Shown here: positions 32,239 through 33,123 of the stretch, in pieces | Numbering within the stretch: the first letter of the stretch is position 1 | How the letters are laid out: every line of letters begins with the position of its first letter | NCBI RefSeq assembly: GCF_031085155.1 | Contig: NZ_JAVHUL010000036.1 | Span: 1-33,123, forward strand | Source: Mesonia profundi | GTDB lineage: Bacteria > Bacteroidota > Bacteroidia > Flavobacteriales > Flavobacteriaceae | Length of the DNA: 33,123 nt | Direction: 5' to 3' | Made by a program: the position numbers and the translations under genes | Notes under the pieces: generated by a model | What the model saw: the letters and a program-made list of their open reading frames with translations, nothing else | Databases searched by the model: none | What the model was told of the DNA's origin: nothing

Positions 32239-33069
32239 TTATAAATTCTCCCAATACCAAGCTACGGCCTCTTCAATCCCAGCCTCTATTTTAAACTTCG
32301 GGTCGTAGCCCAACTTTTCCTTAGCTTTTTCTATAGAAGCCAACGAATGCGGGATATCACCGGCGCGGTTGGGGCCGTGTTTAATTTCGATTTCGGCAAT
32401 CTTGGCATCGTGTTTAGCCAAATACTTTTTAAGCAATTGGGTAAGTTCCAGTAAATTGGTGCGGTCGCCTACCGCCGTGTTGTACACCTGGTTTACGGCT
32501 TCCTTATTTTCAGAAGTCAGCGCTAAAAGGTTCATCTGGATAACATTGTCTATATAGGTGAAATCACGGGAATAGGTGCCATCGCCGTTAATTACCGGGC
32601 TTTCGTGGTTCATCAATTGAATCACAAATTTTGGGATTACCGCGGCATAAGCCCCATTGGGATCTTGCTTTCGGCCAAATACATTAAAGTAGCGCAAGCC
32701 AATAGTATTTAAGCCATACGCATCTTTAAAAATGTCGGCGTAGAGCTCATTTACATATTTGGTGATGGCATAGGGCGACAAGGGTTTTCCAATTACATGC
32801 TCTACCTTGGGCAGGTTTTCTGAATCGCCATAGGTAGAGGAGCTTGCGGCATATACAAAGCGCTTCACTTCCGCATCGCGGGCAGCCACGAGCATATTCA
32901 AGAACCCAGAGGTATTTACGTCATTGGTGGTAATAGGATCATTTATAGATCGGGGCACCGAGCCTAAAGCAGCTTCGTGCAACACATAATCCTGGTCTTT
33001 ACACGCCTTGTGACAAGTGTCTAAATCGCGAATATCCCCTTCAATTGGTAATTTCCTACAAAAAGGCAT
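32239..33069 (-). pseudogene. N-terminally truncated UDP-GlcNAc C4-epimerase (WbpP/TviC type)
   Basis: The 276 residues align with the SDR-family epimerase WbpP (about 340 residues) from the point IEGDIRDLDTC onward: DYVLHEAALGSVPRSINDPI, AASSSTYGD, the catalytic YAITK (Tyr-x3-Lys), LRYFNVFGRKQDPNGAYAAV and SRDFTYIDN. About 80 N-terminal residues are missing, including the GxxGxxG NAD-binding loop. Upstream of ATG 33069 the same frame has five stop codons within 54 nt, and the other two frames do not supply the missing part. The protein as encoded should not bind NAD. The gene is markedly less AT-rich than its neighbours. If intact it would supply UDP-GalNAc. Confidence 0.8.
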
Positions 33070-33123
33070 ATTGTGGTTTCATTATTAAGTTTATTAGTAA
33101 CTTAAAGAGATCCTTTCCTCGAT

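Overview
The window looks like a chromosomal stretch from a marine-type Flavobacteriaceae member (Bacteroidota). This rests on the SusC/SusD pair, the RteC-domain protein, the LytTR and NarL-type regulators, -7 elements of the TAnnTTTG type, scarce Shine-Dalgarno sequences, and flavobacterial-style palindromic repeats in the intergenic spaces. The genus cannot be fixed from the sequence alone. No rRNA, tRNA, integrase, transposase or CRISPR array was recognised.

Region 1 (1-3428) is accessory. A repeat field of about 1.05 kb holds long imperfect palindromes, a 15-bp minisatellite and small covarying hairpins. It is followed by a YefM-YoeB toxin-antitoxin pair with an operator-like palindrome. 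Next come a phage-CI-type repressor and a tiny divergent HTH protein that share a perfect 10-bp-arm operator palindrome.

Region 2 (3429-15922) is the functional core. SusC-like transporter, SusD-like lipoprotein and a periplasmic M16 zinc peptidase are packed head to tail on the + strand. Facing them across a strong bidirectional terminator are a DUF6520-like small secreted two-cysteine protein and a MauE/DoxX-like membrane protein with a CxC motif. Behind these lie two paralogous response regulators and a TPR-sensor histidine kinase. An array of twelve GC-rich palindromic units lies between the two regulator genes. I infer a regulated peptide uptake/processing or small-protein maturation system, and this is the best candidate here for something undescribed.

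Region 3 (15731-20269) holds a small putative lipoprotein, a LytTR regulator with a degenerate receiver, and a divergent RteC-domain protein. Then comes a frameshifted DUF559 nuclease gene bracketed by two ~100-bp direct repeats. A compact four-gene cassette follows: a conserved unknown, a DUF5675 protein and two small membrane proteins, closed by a terminator.

Region 4 (20270-21537) is a second repeat field whose main palindrome is almost identical to the one at 397-532. The two copies are direct repeats about 20.5 kb apart, so they flank the whole accessory block.

Region 5 (21538-33123, - strand) is a cell-surface polysaccharide locus read from right to left. It has a truncated UDP-GlcNAc C4-epimerase-like gene, an O-acetyltransferase, a Wzx-type flippase, a Wzy-type polymerase/ligase, a GT4 glycosyltransferase, a second hexapeptide transferase, CapA, a CapK/PaaK-like adenylate-forming enzyme, a GT2 glycosyltransferase, a WecA/TagO-type initiating transferase, and glucosamine-6-phosphate deaminase. 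The middle genes are clearly more AT-rich than the flanking epimerase, WecA-like and NagB genes, which fits cassette replacement between conserved flanks.
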